A stretch of 64,000 bases of DNA from Allorhodopirellula heiligendammensis (GTDB taxonomy: Bacteria > Planctomycetota > Planctomycetia > Pirellulales > Pirellulaceae). Location: assembly GCF_007860105.1 (NCBI RefSeq), contig NZ_SJPU01000003.1:806001-870000 (forward strand). Direction: 5' to 3'. Shown here in pieces: positions 8,696 to 17,089 of this stretch (its first letter is position 1; the number at the start of each line of letters is the position of its first letter). The notes under the pieces are model-generated. The model saw nothing but the letters and a program-made list of their open reading frames with translations, was not told the origin of the DNA and did not search any database. Position numbers and translations under genes: made by a program.

Positions 8696-9862
8696 TCAAA
8701 TCTCGCTTTCGAGGACTTCGTTGGAAGCTCGCGTGCCGATGCTCCCGAATAAGCCATAAGGGCTGGCCGAACCAGCTGGTAGCGCGGAAGCGTCCGTCGG
8801 CATGATTGCGGGCGAATTGCTGTTACCGCAATCGACTGAATCGGTAATGAATTTAACAGCGCCGTCGCCCATCACGATATGGGCGCCGCCTTGGTGGTGG
8901 CTGCTCGGTGGGCACTGGCCCGAGTTTTCCCAGTCGGCACCGAAACACATTTCTCGGTTCGGGCCCGTTGAATAGCTCACGCTCGTGAAAAGCGGCAACG
9001 AATACGCCCAGCGGGCGCCGCGGCTGCGGGACGCGGTCGTGTCGAGCGTGACACCAGTCGTCCGCCAGAACAGCGGACGGGTGGGGTCGACGTCGTCGCT
9101 GCAAGCGTGCGAGGTACCGCGTGCTCCGGCCGCTCCGCCCCAGCCCTTGCCTAGGCTGGGGAGCGATCGTTTGTCGCGGTCTTGCAATCCATTGATCATT
9201 TCGCCCAGCATCGCCGTGTTGCTCAAGCCGTCGAGGATGTCCCGGAATTTGCTGGCGTGTCGCGGTACGAAGAAGCCGCGGCAGCTTCCCGTGGCAGCTT
9301 GGATGAATTTCCATTGCCCACCGTTGAATTCGTGATATCCAGCTTGACCGTAGCTCGGTGAATCGCCCAGCGCATTGGCTCCATAGTTCGTGGTTCCCAA
9401 TCCCCAGCTCGACACGGCCGGGTCGCTGGGGCACTTGAATGCTTGCAACTGCGTTGCCCAAGGATCGTAGGCACCCTGCCAGCCCGCACAGCCCATCGCA
9501 GCCCAGCCCTGGTGAGGGTTGCTGATCTGTTGCCATAAGGCCTGCTGCTCGATGAAGGGAAGCATGCCGACCAGAAAGCTCAGGCGACGTGCATTGTGTC
9601 CCGGTGCGACGTCGCAGGTTCCCTTGTCAACGTTCTCTAGATAGGTACCGCCTGCCTGCATCGGCAATTGGTCGTACGCCGAATGGTAATTGTGAACGGC
9701 AAGACCCAGCTGTTTCAGATTATTGCTGCAGCTCATTCGCCGTGCTGCTTCGCGGGCAGCTTGAACGGCGGGCAACAGTAAACCAACCAACACGCCAATG
9801 ATAGCGATGACGACGAGCAGCTCGACAAGCGTGAAACCACGCCGAGCAGAATGGAATTTCAT
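8696..9862 (-). CDS. DUF1559 protein with prepilin-like N-terminus
   Basis: The N-terminus RRGFTLVELLVVIAIIGVLV is a type IV prepilin/pseudopilin cleavage and methylation signal followed by a hydrophobic helix. The next segment, AVQAAREAARRMSCSNNLKQ, is the hallmark of the planctomycete DUF1559 (SBP_bac_10) family. The C-terminus has the GGAHIVMGDGAVKFI motif found in the H-X9-DG tail of this family. At 388 residues it is of ordinary length. These proteins are highly paralogous in planctomycetes and are thought to be exported, possibly by a type II-like system; their role is unknown. It forms a unit with the downstream lipoprotein. Confidence 0.94.
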   Translation of the reverse strand: MKFHSARRGFTLVELLVVIAIIGVLVGLLLPAVQAAREAARRMSCSNNLKQLGLAVHNYHSAYDQLPMQAGGTYLENVDKGTCDVAPGHNARRLSFLVGMLPFIEQQALWQQISNPHQGWAAMGCAGWQGAYDPWATQLQAFKCPSDPAVSSWGLGTTNYGANALGDSPSYGQAGYHEFNGGQWKFIQAATGSCRGFFVPRHASKFRDILDGLSNTAMLGEMINGLQDRDKRSLPSLGKGWGGAAGARGTSHACSDDVDPTRPLFWRTTGVTLDTTASRSRGARWAYSLPLFTSVSYSTGPNREMCFGADWENSGQCPPSSHHQGGAHIVMGDGAVKFITDSVDCGNSNSPAIMPTDASALPAGSASPYGLFGSIGTRASNEVLESEI

Positions 9863-10002
9863 GAAAAGAACTCTAAGAGAAAGAGGCGGTAGACGAACAG
9901 CGCAAGTGGATTCTCACGCAGCGCATGTGCAGCGGTGGGGAATTCTACACCACGTTCCAGACTCGGTCTACGGCAAATAACAGCGCGTTGCAGTGGTTTT
10001 CG

Positions 10003-10086
10003 GGGGCGTCCGCTCGCCAAGCAGGGCGTGTCTCCTGTCCGTCGCCCTTTCCGTGCCTCTCCCTGGAGATAGCTTGGCGGCGCCCC
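10003..10086. other. Possible structured RNA element (three-way junction)
   Basis: In the 335-bp gap between the divergent DUF1559 and rph genes, GGGGCG (10003-10008) can pair with CGCCCC (10081-10086) and CGCCAAGC (10015-10022) with GCTTGGCG (10072-10079). Inside lie a stem AGGGCG (10023-10028)/CGCCCT (10043-10048) and a short one TCTC (10058-10061)/GAGA (10066-10069). This would be a closed three-way junction. Which strand is transcribed is unknown. The remainder of the gap shows nothing I recognise. Confidence 0.35.
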
Positions 10087-10197
10087 GCTTGGACCGATGA
10101 GTCCATCTAGCGATGACCCCCGTCTGAAAATAGACTGCTTCACCCCCGACGACTCCACATCCAACAACTTCACTCTTTGTACAGCGATCCTATTCTT

Positions 10198-10947
10198 ATG
10201 ACTGCAGCCGCATCCGAATCCATCAAGTCCCGCCCTCACGATGCCCTCCGTGATGTGCGGGTTGAGTGTGGCTATCTGGAGTCGAATCCCGCCAGCGTGC
10301 TGTATCGCAGCGGCAAGACGATCGTGCTGTGCACGGCATCGGTGGAGACCACCGTGCCGCCGTGGATGGCCGGTCGTGGCAAGGGCTGGGTAACGGCCGA
10401 GTACAACATGCTGCCAGGCAGTACGAGTCCGCGCAAGAGTCGCGATCGCGGCGGCAAAGTGGACGGCCGAACCACTGAAATTCAAAGACTGATCGGACGC
10501 AGTCTCCGTGCGGTCGTGGATCTCGAGGCGCTCGGCGAACGATCGATTACGGTGGACTGCGACGTCTTGCAAGCCGATGGCGGCACCCGCACCGCATCCA
10601 TCACAGGCGGGTTCATTGCCTTGTCGCTCGCCGTCACCAGGCTGGCGGCAACGCCACTGCTCGATCCGCCGATCGTTGTCGCTGATGTCCTGCCACGTAG
10701 CGTTGCAGCCATTAGTGTGGGAGTGATCGGAAGCGACGTCGTTTTGGACCTCGACTATCAACTTGACTCTGCCGCCGATGTCGACATGAATGTTGTGATG
10801 ACGGGGGACGGTCGGTTCATCGAAATCCAAGGCACTGGGGAAGAGGCCACCTTTGACGACGATCAGCTCGCCCGCATGCTGGCGTTGGCAAAAAAAGGCA
10901 TCCGCGAATTGACTCAAAAACAAGTGCATGCAATCGGGGTACAATGA
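10198..10947 (+). CDS. rph: Ribonuclease PH
   Basis: A phosphorolytic 3'-5' exoribonuclease that trims tRNA 3' ends. Typical motifs are ASVLYRSGKTIVLCTASVE, GWVTAEYNMLPGST, the arginine-rich RKSRDRGGKVDGRTTEIQRL (substrate binding), LIGRSLRAVVDLEALGERSI, and VDCDVLQADGGTRTASITG with phosphate-coordinating residues. The length (249 residues) is normal. The ATG at 10198 is used; the frame is open to 10177. It is followed 30 bp later by an unrelated lipoprotein gene on the same strand. Confidence 0.96.
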   Translation: MTAAASESIKSRPHDALRDVRVECGYLESNPASVLYRSGKTIVLCTASVETTVPPWMAGRGKGWVTAEYNMLPGSTSPRKSRDRGGKVDGRTTEIQRLIGRSLRAVVDLEALGERSITVDCDVLQADGGTRTASITGGFIALSLAVTRLAATPLLDPPIVVADVLPRSVAAISVGVIGSDVVLDLDYQLDSAADVDMNVVMTGDGRFIEIQGTGEEATFDDDQLARMLALAKKGIRELTQKQVHAIGVQ

Positions 10948-10977
10948 GCCCTTTGTGCTCATACTCAGGAGTGTTCG

Positions 10978-12342
10978 ATGTTGCGTCTCCCTGGCTCGAG
11001 GGTCACGTGGTTGTTGGTGAGCTTGGTCGGTGTCGCTGCAGGCTGTGCCCGCAAGGAATACGACCTGCGTCTGGTCCCGGACGGCGGATCGATGCAGCGA
11101 ACCTTGACGGTCACGGCCAAGCCGAGCAGCGAGGGCAGCGATCATTCATCGTTGTCGGATGCCGAGTTGGCTCACATGCGGGAGTTCTACCAGCCTGCCT
11201 TGGAGCAGATTCAGGACGGCTCGCACACATTCGTGGGCACCTTTCATGGCGAGATGCCCGCCGATGTGGGAGGCGCAGGTGAATATGTCTGCTTGGCATC
11301 GCCTCTCGGATCGGCCTCGCTCTACGTCGAACGGTTTCGCGGTGAGGACGATTTACAGCAGAGCGAGAGGGATCGTCATGCCGCGATCGACCAATCCGTC
11401 GACTTGCTGCTGAATTGGGCGCACGAGGAATTTGCTGGTCAGGCAATCCTGGCTCGCCTTGAGAGGTTGATCGACCAGGACATCCGTCGCGATTTGAAAA
11501 ACGTCTCCGGCTACTGCTGGGCCTATGGGATGGTTTTCGACATGGGCGGAGAGCTGGGCGGGCAACGATTGATGGCCCGCGTGGGACAGTATCTCGTCGA
11601 GCGAAATTACTTCTCCCTTGCCGACCTGCCGAACATGGTCGCGGTGTTCCAGAGCGAGGACCAGGCGGCGATGGCCGGCTTGCTTCGCGACACCGTCATC
11701 CGCAAACTGCAAGTCGAGGGAGACGAGCCGGCGGTCGCATCGCTAGCTATTTTCGGCAATGCTAAGGAGCTGGGGGCGTCGCTGCGTGCATCGATTCGGA
11801 GAACAGAGTTTTATCAGTCGGAACTCACGAAATATAAAAGCACACATAATCTGGACGATGGTACTGAAGTCAGCGACCGCGACTTTGATCCGCTGGGTTT
11901 GCTTGTCGAGGGGGCGTTTCAAGCGATGCTACCTACTGCTTTCAGGAATGCGAGTGTCAGCGTGACGTTGCAGAGCAAGGTCGAACCGTTCGCCACCAAT
12001 GGGTCGTGGGACACCGGGGCGGCGGCAGTCCAGTGGTCGTCGCCGATCGCCGACAGCGACATCCCGGCGGTGTTCTTCGCTGCCTGGAGCGAGCCCGATC
12101 ACGATGCGCAGCAGCGACATTTTGGGGAAACGATTCTCACAGGAGAGCCGCTGGCTCAATTTGCGTTGTGGTATCGCGGTCTCGCCGACCCGCACCGGCA
12201 ACAATACGCTGAATTCCTCCGCACGCTCACGCCCGGGAGAACCTTGGTCGAAAAAATCAACGCATTCACCTTCGTTGGCGACGATCAGCCGGTGGAGTTG
12301 CCTCGCTCGTTATTAACAGAGGCAATTGACAGGGCGCGTTAG
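10978..12342 (+). CDS. Lipoprotein of unknown function
   Basis: A 454-residue protein with a signal peptide and lipobox (LLVSLVGVAAGC), so the mature protein is probably membrane-anchored outside the cytoplasm. A good ribosome-binding site, AGGAG at 10967-10971, is 6 nt before the ATG, which is unusual in this window. The mature part starts ARKEYDLRLVPDGGSMQRTL and is mixed alpha/beta with no domain I recognise. It follows rph by 30 bp and probably shares its transcript, but nothing links it to RNA processing. It is likely a planctomycete-specific family. Confidence 0.75.
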   Translation: MLRLPGSRVTWLLVSLVGVAAGCARKEYDLRLVPDGGSMQRTLTVTAKPSSEGSDHSSLSDAELAHMREFYQPALEQIQDGSHTFVGTFHGEMPADVGGAGEYVCLASPLGSASLYVERFRGEDDLQQSERDRHAAIDQSVDLLLNWAHEEFAGQAILARLERLIDQDIRRDLKNVSGYCWAYGMVFDMGGELGGQRLMARVGQYLVERNYFSLADLPNMVAVFQSEDQAAMAGLLRDTVIRKLQVEGDEPAVASLAIFGNAKELGASLRASIRRTEFYQSELTKYKSTHNLDDGTEVSDRDFDPLGLLVEGAFQAMLPTAFRNASVSVTLQSKVEPFATNGSWDTGAAAVQWSSPIADSDIPAVFFAAWSEPDHDAQQRHFGETILTGEPLAQFALWYRGLADPHRQQYAEFLRTLTPGRTLVEKINAFTFVGDDQPVELPRSLLTEAIDRAR

Positions 12343-12364
12343 GGTGAGAGGCAGCTGTCCCTCG

Positions 12365-12384
12365 GACGGGACCATCGTCCCGTC
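12365..12384. terminator. 8-bp GC hairpin between convergent genes
   Basis: GACGGGAC (12365-12372), loop CATC, GTCCCGTC (12377-12384). It lies between the convergent lipoprotein and dapA genes, where a bidirectional terminator would be expected. The downstream sequence CGCTAAC resembles CGCTAAT after the hairpin at 5144-5157, so the two may belong to one repeat family. Confidence 0.55.
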
Positions 12385-12461
12385 GCTAACCTAACTTTTG
12401 CACACTCGGGACACACCCTCAGTGCAATGGTCTCGAGCTACGAATCCAAGCCACCATGGGC

Positions 12462-13364
12462 TCACACCACGGCGGAGCCGATGCCAAATTTGAGCAGGGT
12501 CTCCTGTAGGATGCTGCGTTCGGCATCATCGAGTGCGACCATGGGCAGACGCAGTTCCCCGGTGTCGCGGCCAAGCATCTGCATCGCGGCTTTGACAGGA
12601 ATCGGGTTGGTCGAGAGACCAAGCATGGTGTTGCAGAAGGCATAGAGGCGATGATGGAGTTCTGCGGCCGTGGTGTAGTCACCCGCGGTGGCGGCCTGGA
12701 CCATCTCCAGCATCACGCTGGGCACGACATTGCCGGCGACAGAGATCACGCCTTCGGCACCAACACTCATCATGGGGAGAGTCAGGGAGTCGTCGCCGGA
12801 GAGCACTGTCAGATCGGTCGTACCTAAAATGGCGGAGCATTGGTCGAGCGATCCGGTAGCTTCCTTGACCATCGTGATGCCTGGCAGCTCAGCGAGTCGT
12901 TGGATCGTTTCGACCTCGATGTTTTTCGAGGTACGGCCAGGAATATTGTAGACGCAGACGGGAATATCAACCTCTTCCGCGATCGCGCGGAAGTGCTGGT
13001 ACATGCCCTCTTGAGTCGGCTTGTTGTAATACGGTGCCACCTGCAGGACGGCGTCGGCTCCCTCGGCAGCGGCACGGCGGGAGAGTCGCAGGGCTTCGGC
13101 GGTATTGTTGCTGCCAGCGCCCGCCATGACCTTCACCCGCCCCGCGACGCATGCAATGGTCTCGGCAATGACCCGTTCGTGTTCTTCGTGCGAGAGCGTG
13201 GGTGATTCGCCCGTCGTGCCAGCAGGCACGATGCAATTCGTACCGGCATCGATTTGAAACTCAATTTGCTCTCGCAAACGGGACACATCGAGTTGATTGT
13301 CGCGAAATGGGGTAATAATGGCGACGGCCAATCCAGCGAATTGACTCCCTTTTCGTTGACGCAT
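12462..13364 (-). CDS. dapA: 4-hydroxy-tetrahydrodipicolinate synthase
   Basis: DapA condenses pyruvate with aspartate semialdehyde in the lysine/diaminopimelate pathway. The protein has the [17 protein letters not shown] motif, [30 protein letters not shown], the tyrosine of [11 protein letters not shown] (residue 139) and the Schiff-base lysine of TMVKEATGS (Lys167). The 300 residues from the ATG at 13364 fit the family exactly. The longer open frame to 13568 adds about 68 unrelated residues and would cover the divergent promoter of rpsL, so it is not used. Diaminopimelate synthesis in a planctomycete fits the peptidoglycan now known in the phylum. Confidence 0.95.
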   Translation of the reverse strand: MRQRKGSQFAGLAVAIITPFRDNQLDVSRLREQIEFQIDAGTNCIVPAGTTGESPTLSHEEHERVIAETIACVAGRVKVMAGAGSNNTAEALRLSRRAAAEGADAVLQVAPYYNKPTQEGMYQHFRAIAEEVDIPVCVYNIPGRTSKNIEVETIQRLAELPGITMVKEATGSLDQCSAILGTTDLTVLSGDDSLTLPMMSVGAEGVISVAGNVVPSVMLEMVQAATAGDYTTAAELHHRLYAFCNTMLGLSTNPIPVKAAMQMLGRDTGELRLPMVALDDAERSILQETLLKFGIGSAVV

Positions 13365-13486
13365 GTGCGGTGGACCTTGATGTGTGGAGAGGGTATTTGC
13401 GGCCGCCAGTGTAACCGTTGGTGGGTAAGTTTCACGAGGGCTAATGGGATTCCCAAGGAGCGAAAAATCTCTATGCAGGTTCGGAC

Positions 13487-13514
13487 TTGACAAATCTGCC
13501 TCACACGCGATACT
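13487..13514 (+). promoter_or_regulatory. Candidate sigma-70 promoter for rpsL
   Basis: A perfect -35 box TTGACA (13487-13492) is followed after 16 nt by GATACT (13509-13514), a 4 of 6 match to the -10 consensus. It is about 100 bp upstream of rpsL in the 252-bp gap separating it from divergent dapA. No transcript data are available; the -10 is weak. Confidence 0.4.
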
Positions 13515-13616
13515 TCGCCCCTTGCCGCATTGACGTGCGTCATACTGCAAATAAGTTGCCCGTGTCACCCTTTCGTTGTCGATCGCCTTGGCGGTCTTAC
13601 GTTCTGACTTCTATTT

Positions 13617-13982
13617 ATGCCCACAATCAACCAGCTCGTCCGCAAGAATCGCAAGCTCAAGAAGAGCCAGAGTAAGTCGCCGGTTCTCGAGAAATGCCCT
13701 CAAAAGCAGGGCGTTTGCCTGCAAGTTCGGACGATGACTCCGAAAAAACCGAACTCGGCACTGCGAAAAATCACGCGGGTGCGGTTGAGCAACGGCAAAG
13801 AAGTCACCGTGTACATCCCTGGCGAAGGTCACAACCTGCAGGAGCACTCGATCGTGCTCGTTCGCGGCGGTCGTGTTCGCGATTTGCCGGGTGTGCGTTA
13901 TCAGGTCGTTCGCGGATCGCGTGACGCCCTGGGCGTTGATGGCCGCAAGCAATCTCGCAGTCGTTATGGTGCGAAAAAATAA
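13617..13982 (+). CDS. rpsL: 30S ribosomal protein S12
   Basis: A 121-residue basic protein starting [16 protein letters not shown]. The decoding-centre segments [18 protein letters not shown] and [15 protein letters not shown] are intact, including the lysines at which streptomycin resistance arises in other bacteria (wild-type lysines here) and the Asp that is methylthiolated in some species. The length and all conserved blocks are ordinary. First gene of the rpsL-rpsG-fusA cluster; S7 starts 86 bp later. Confidence 0.98.
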   Translation: MPTINQLVRKNRKLKKSQSKSPVLEKCPQKQGVCLQVRTMTPKKPNSALRKITRVRLSNGKEVTVYIPGEGHNLQEHSIVLVRGGRVRDLPGVRYQVVRGSRDALGVDGRKQSRSRYGAKK

Positions 13983-14068
13983 TTTTCGCCCCGTTTGCGA
14001 GTAGTTTTTCCTGCCGCACCCAGCATTCCCCCACCCAAAAACACTTTTTTTAAACCGACGTATCTTTC

Positions 14069-14542
14069 ATGGGACGAATCACCTCCAGTCGCTCGCAGCT
14101 CAAAGGCGACCCACGGCACCAGTCGCTGTTGGCGAGCAAGTTCATCAATTGCCTCATGCTCGACGGCAAGAAGACCACGGCTCAACGAGTTTTCTACGAT
14201 GCACTCGAGGAAATCGGCAAGCGGCACGAGGGCGAAGAAACGCCCTTCGAAGTCTTTGAAGCCGCGCTGGAAAATATCAAGCCGTACATCGAAGTTCGCA
14301 GCAAGCGAGTGGGTGGTGCGAGTTACCAGGTGCCGATGCAGGTCAACAAGGCTCGTCAGCAAAGCCTCGCCATTCGCTGGGTTCTGATGGCGGTGCGTGA
14401 CAAAAAAGGACGCCCGATGCACTTGAAGCTTGCTGATGAGTTTTTGGCGGGCTTTAAGAAAGAGGGTGCCGCCTACACCCGTCGCGAAAATACGCACCGG
14501 ATGGCCGACGCTAACAAGGCGTTCGCTCACTTCGCATGGTAG
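14069..14542 (+). CDS. rpsG: 30S ribosomal protein S7
   Basis: A 157-residue primary 16S rRNA-binding protein of the small-subunit head. It begins [19 protein letters not shown] and contains [59 protein letters not shown] and the C-terminal [15 protein letters not shown], all standard S7 blocks. It follows rpsL and precedes fusA after a 373-bp spacer, the str-operon order. Confidence 0.98.
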   Translation: MGRITSSRSQLKGDPRHQSLLASKFINCLMLDGKKTTAQRVFYDALEEIGKRHEGEETPFEVFEAALENIKPYIEVRSKRVGGASYQVPMQVNKARQQSLAIRWVLMAVRDKKGRPMHLKLADEFLAGFKKEGAAYTRRENTHRMADANKAFAHFAW

Positions 14543-14852
14543 AGACATAGCGATTGGTGGTTGACGGCTAGCCGATCGCCATTTCCTTGCTCTGGCTGAC
14601 ACTGTTAAGAATACCTGAAACGCTGGTGACCCGTTGGGTTAGCAGCGTTTTTGCTTAGGTGGTAGCGAGTAAGTCTCCCGCCGCACTGCGTTTGCTAGAA
14701 CGTGGATTCCACGCTTTCGCGCACCTCGCTACATTTGTTGCGACCGCCTCGGACGGGCCAAAGGTCACCATCTGCGAGGATTCTCACCGCCGGCAGGCCC
14801 ATTGCCCGGTGGCAAACCGCATTTTATTGTTTGGCCTGTCCTCTCTCTCGTC

Positions 14853-14904
14853 GCTTTCAGCTAGTAGCTTTCAGCTAGTGGCTTACCGCTCACCGCTAAC
14901 CGCT
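14853..14904 (+). repeat. Short tandem repeats just upstream of fusA
   Basis: A 13-mer GCTTTCAGCTAGT occurs twice (14853-14865 and 14867-14879), and the hexamer ACCGCT occurs three times at a 7-bp period (14885-14890, 14892-14897, 14899-14904). They end 11 bp before the fusA start codon and occupy the place where a ribosome-binding site would be. The rest of the 14543-14915 gap holds no gene that I can see. Confidence 0.7.
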
Positions 14905-14915
14905 GTCTTCCACTC

Positions 14916-17009
14916 ATGGCCGCCGACATATCCAAGCTCCGCAATATTGGCATCATCGCTCATATTGACGCTGGCAAAACCACTGTCACCGAGCGGATGC
15001 TCTATCTCAGCGGCCAAAAGCACCGTGTCGGCCGCGTCGATCACGGCACCACGGACACCGATGATGATCCTGAAGAGCAGGAACGCGGGATCACAATTTT
15101 CAGTGCTTGCGTGAAGTACAAGTGGGGCGATTACAACGTCAATCTGCTCGATACGCCCGGCCACGTCGATTTCACGGCTGAGGTGGAGCGATGTCTCCGC
15201 GTGCTCGATGGCGCCGTCGTGGTGTTTTCTGCTCGAGAAGGTGTCGAAGCACAGAGCGAAACGGTTTGGCGACAGGCGGATCGGTACGAAGTGCCTCGCA
15301 TTGTGTTCATCAATAAGATGGATCGAGAGGGGGCGAGCTTTGACGATGTCTTCGGCGACATCGGACCGCGCCTCGGCGGACGACCTGTGGCAGTGGAGAT
15401 CCCCGTCGGCCAGGGACCGACCCACGTTGCCGATCCGTTTCGGGGGGTGATCGATCTGATCGATATGAAATTGTTGCAGTTTGATCCCGAAACCGAAGGC
15501 AAAACGGTGACGGAAGTCGAACTGCCCGATGAGCTTCGCGACGACGCAACCATTTGGCGGGAGCAGTTGATGGAAGTTGTCTACGAGCTCAGCGAAGAAG
15601 CGATGGCCTTGGCGATGGAAGAAAAGGAGGTGCCTCGTGAAGTCGTGATCGCAGCACTTCGTAAGGGATGCATCGAGCGGGCTATCCAGCCGGTGTTCTG
15701 TGGCTCGGCCCTGCACGGCATCGGCGTGCAGCCGCTCATGACCGGCGTCGGTAATTTCTTGCCCAGTCCACTTGATCGGCCGCCTGTCGAAGGGATCACA
15801 CCGGGGAAGGAAGACAGTTCACAAACGCGTAAACCGGACGTTAAGGAACCATTCTGCGGCCTGGTATTCAAGATTCTGCCGGCCAAAACTGGGGATAATT
15901 ATTGGATTCGCGTCTACAGCGGCAAACTCGAGCAGAACTCACGGGTGTACTGTCCTAATCGAGATAAAAAGGAAAACGTAGCGCAAATCTGGCAGATCCA
16001 CGCGACTAAGAAGGAACGTGACGGCCAAAGCGACACCGTCGGCGCAGGCGACATCTGCTGTGTGATTGGGCCTCGATTCGCGATTACAGGCGACACGGTC
16101 TGCGACGCCAAGGCGCCCATCCAGCTGCCCACTATTCAGTTTGCTGAAACGGTACTGTCGATGGCGATCGAGCCGGAGAGCACGGCCGATCGGAAGAAGC
16201 TCGAAGAAACGCTCGACATGCTCCGCCGGCAAGATCCCACGTTCCGGGCTGTTGAGAACGAGGAACTCGGGCAAACCATCATCAGTGGGATGGGCGAGTT
16301 GCACCTCGAGGTGATCCAGCATCGACTGACACGAGATTTCAATCTCAACGTGAAGTTTTACAAGCCGCGGGTTAACTACCGCGAAACGATTGGTGGCACC
16401 GCCGATGTGACGGGCCAGTGCAACCGGATCGTTGGAGCCAATGCGATGTTTGCCCGCTTGAAAACCCGCGTTCTCCCCGCGGACGATCCTGCTGCACCCG
16501 TCGTTGTCTTTGACCGCTTGCCGCCCGATTGTGGATTGCCCAATGCCGTCCGAACGGCAGCGATCGAGGAGATTCGTGAGCGGGCGAACGGGGGCGGGGT
16601 CATCGCTGGGTTCCCGCTGTCGGGAGTTCGGTTCGAAGTCTACGACGCCGAGATGCACGAAGATGGCAGCGACGAAGTCGCTTTTCGAATCGCGGCGGGT
16701 GATGCGTTTGAATCCGGCATCGAGGCCGCCGGCCCGGTCTTGCTCGAACCGGTGATGCGGGTGGAGGTCACGACGCCGGACGACTATATGGGTGAAATTG
16801 TCGGTGACCTGCAGCAGCGACGCGCGATCATCGCGTCGACCGAAACACGCGGTGCGATGACGGTGATCGTCGCCCACGCGCCGCTCAAGGAAATGTTCGG
16901 GTATAGCAGTGCGGTCCGCAGCCTCAGCCAAGGACGGGCCGGCGGCAGCATGGAACCCTACGGGTATCAAGCGGCGCCAAAAGAAGACGCCGAGAGCTTT
17001 CAGTTCTAA
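14916..17009 (+). CDS. fusA: Translation elongation factor G
   Basis: A 697-residue GTPase that drives ribosomal translocation. P-loop AHIDAGKTTVTERML, switch II DTPGHVDFTAEVER and the guanine motif NKMD (VFINKMDREGASF) are all present, followed by EF-G domains II-V through ISGMGELHLEVI and the C-terminal FGYSSAVRSLSQGRAG. The switch I region reads TTDTDDDPEEQERGITIF, unlike the MDWMEQEQERGITI of classical EF-G1, so this may belong to the spd-type EF-G described in spirochaetes, planctomycetes and deltaproteobacteria. It lies at the str-operon position after rpsG; no tuf gene follows. Confidence 0.93.
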   Translation: MAADISKLRNIGIIAHIDAGKTTVTERMLYLSGQKHRVGRVDHGTTDTDDDPEEQERGITIFSACVKYKWGDYNVNLLDTPGHVDFTAEVERCLRVLDGAVVVFSAREGVEAQSETVWRQADRYEVPRIVFINKMDREGASFDDVFGDIGPRLGGRPVAVEIPVGQGPTHVADPFRGVIDLIDMKLLQFDPETEGKTVTEVELPDELRDDATIWREQLMEVVYELSEEAMALAMEEKEVPREVVIAALRKGCIERAIQPVFCGSALHGIGVQPLMTGVGNFLPSPLDRPPVEGITPGKEDSSQTRKPDVKEPFCGLVFKILPAKTGDNYWIRVYSGKLEQNSRVYCPNRDKKENVAQIWQIHATKKERDGQSDTVGAGDICCVIGPRFAITGDTVCDAKAPIQLPTIQFAETVLSMAIEPESTADRKKLEETLDMLRRQDPTFRAVENEELGQTIISGMGELHLEVIQHRLTRDFNLNVKFYKPRVNYRETIGGTADVTGQCNRIVGANAMFARLKTRVLPADDPAAPVVVFDRLPPDCGLPNAVRTAAIEEIRERANGGGVIAGFPLSGVRFEVYDAEMHEDGSDEVAFRIAAGDAFESGIEAAGPVLLEPVMRVEVTTPDDYMGEIVGDLQQRRAIIASTETRGAMTVIVAHAPLKEMFGYSSAVRSLSQGRAGGSMEPYGYQAAPKEDAESFQF

Positions 17010-17089
17010 ACGCCGACAAGGGCCTGGCAGGCAACTACAATAAGGGACGTTTTCCGTCTCTGTTCCCCCCAGCATGTTTGTGCAACCCT

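Noticed and set aside
9859-11145. 428-codon minus-strand frame
   Set aside because: Antisense to rph and its leader; the rph frame has all family motifs, and the antisense product resembles nothing.
14883-15716. 277-codon minus-strand frame
   Set aside because: Antisense to the start of fusA, with low-complexity His/Arg-rich composition.
15939-17075. 378-codon minus-strand frame
   Set aside because: Antisense shadow of the fusA 3' half, produced by codon bias.
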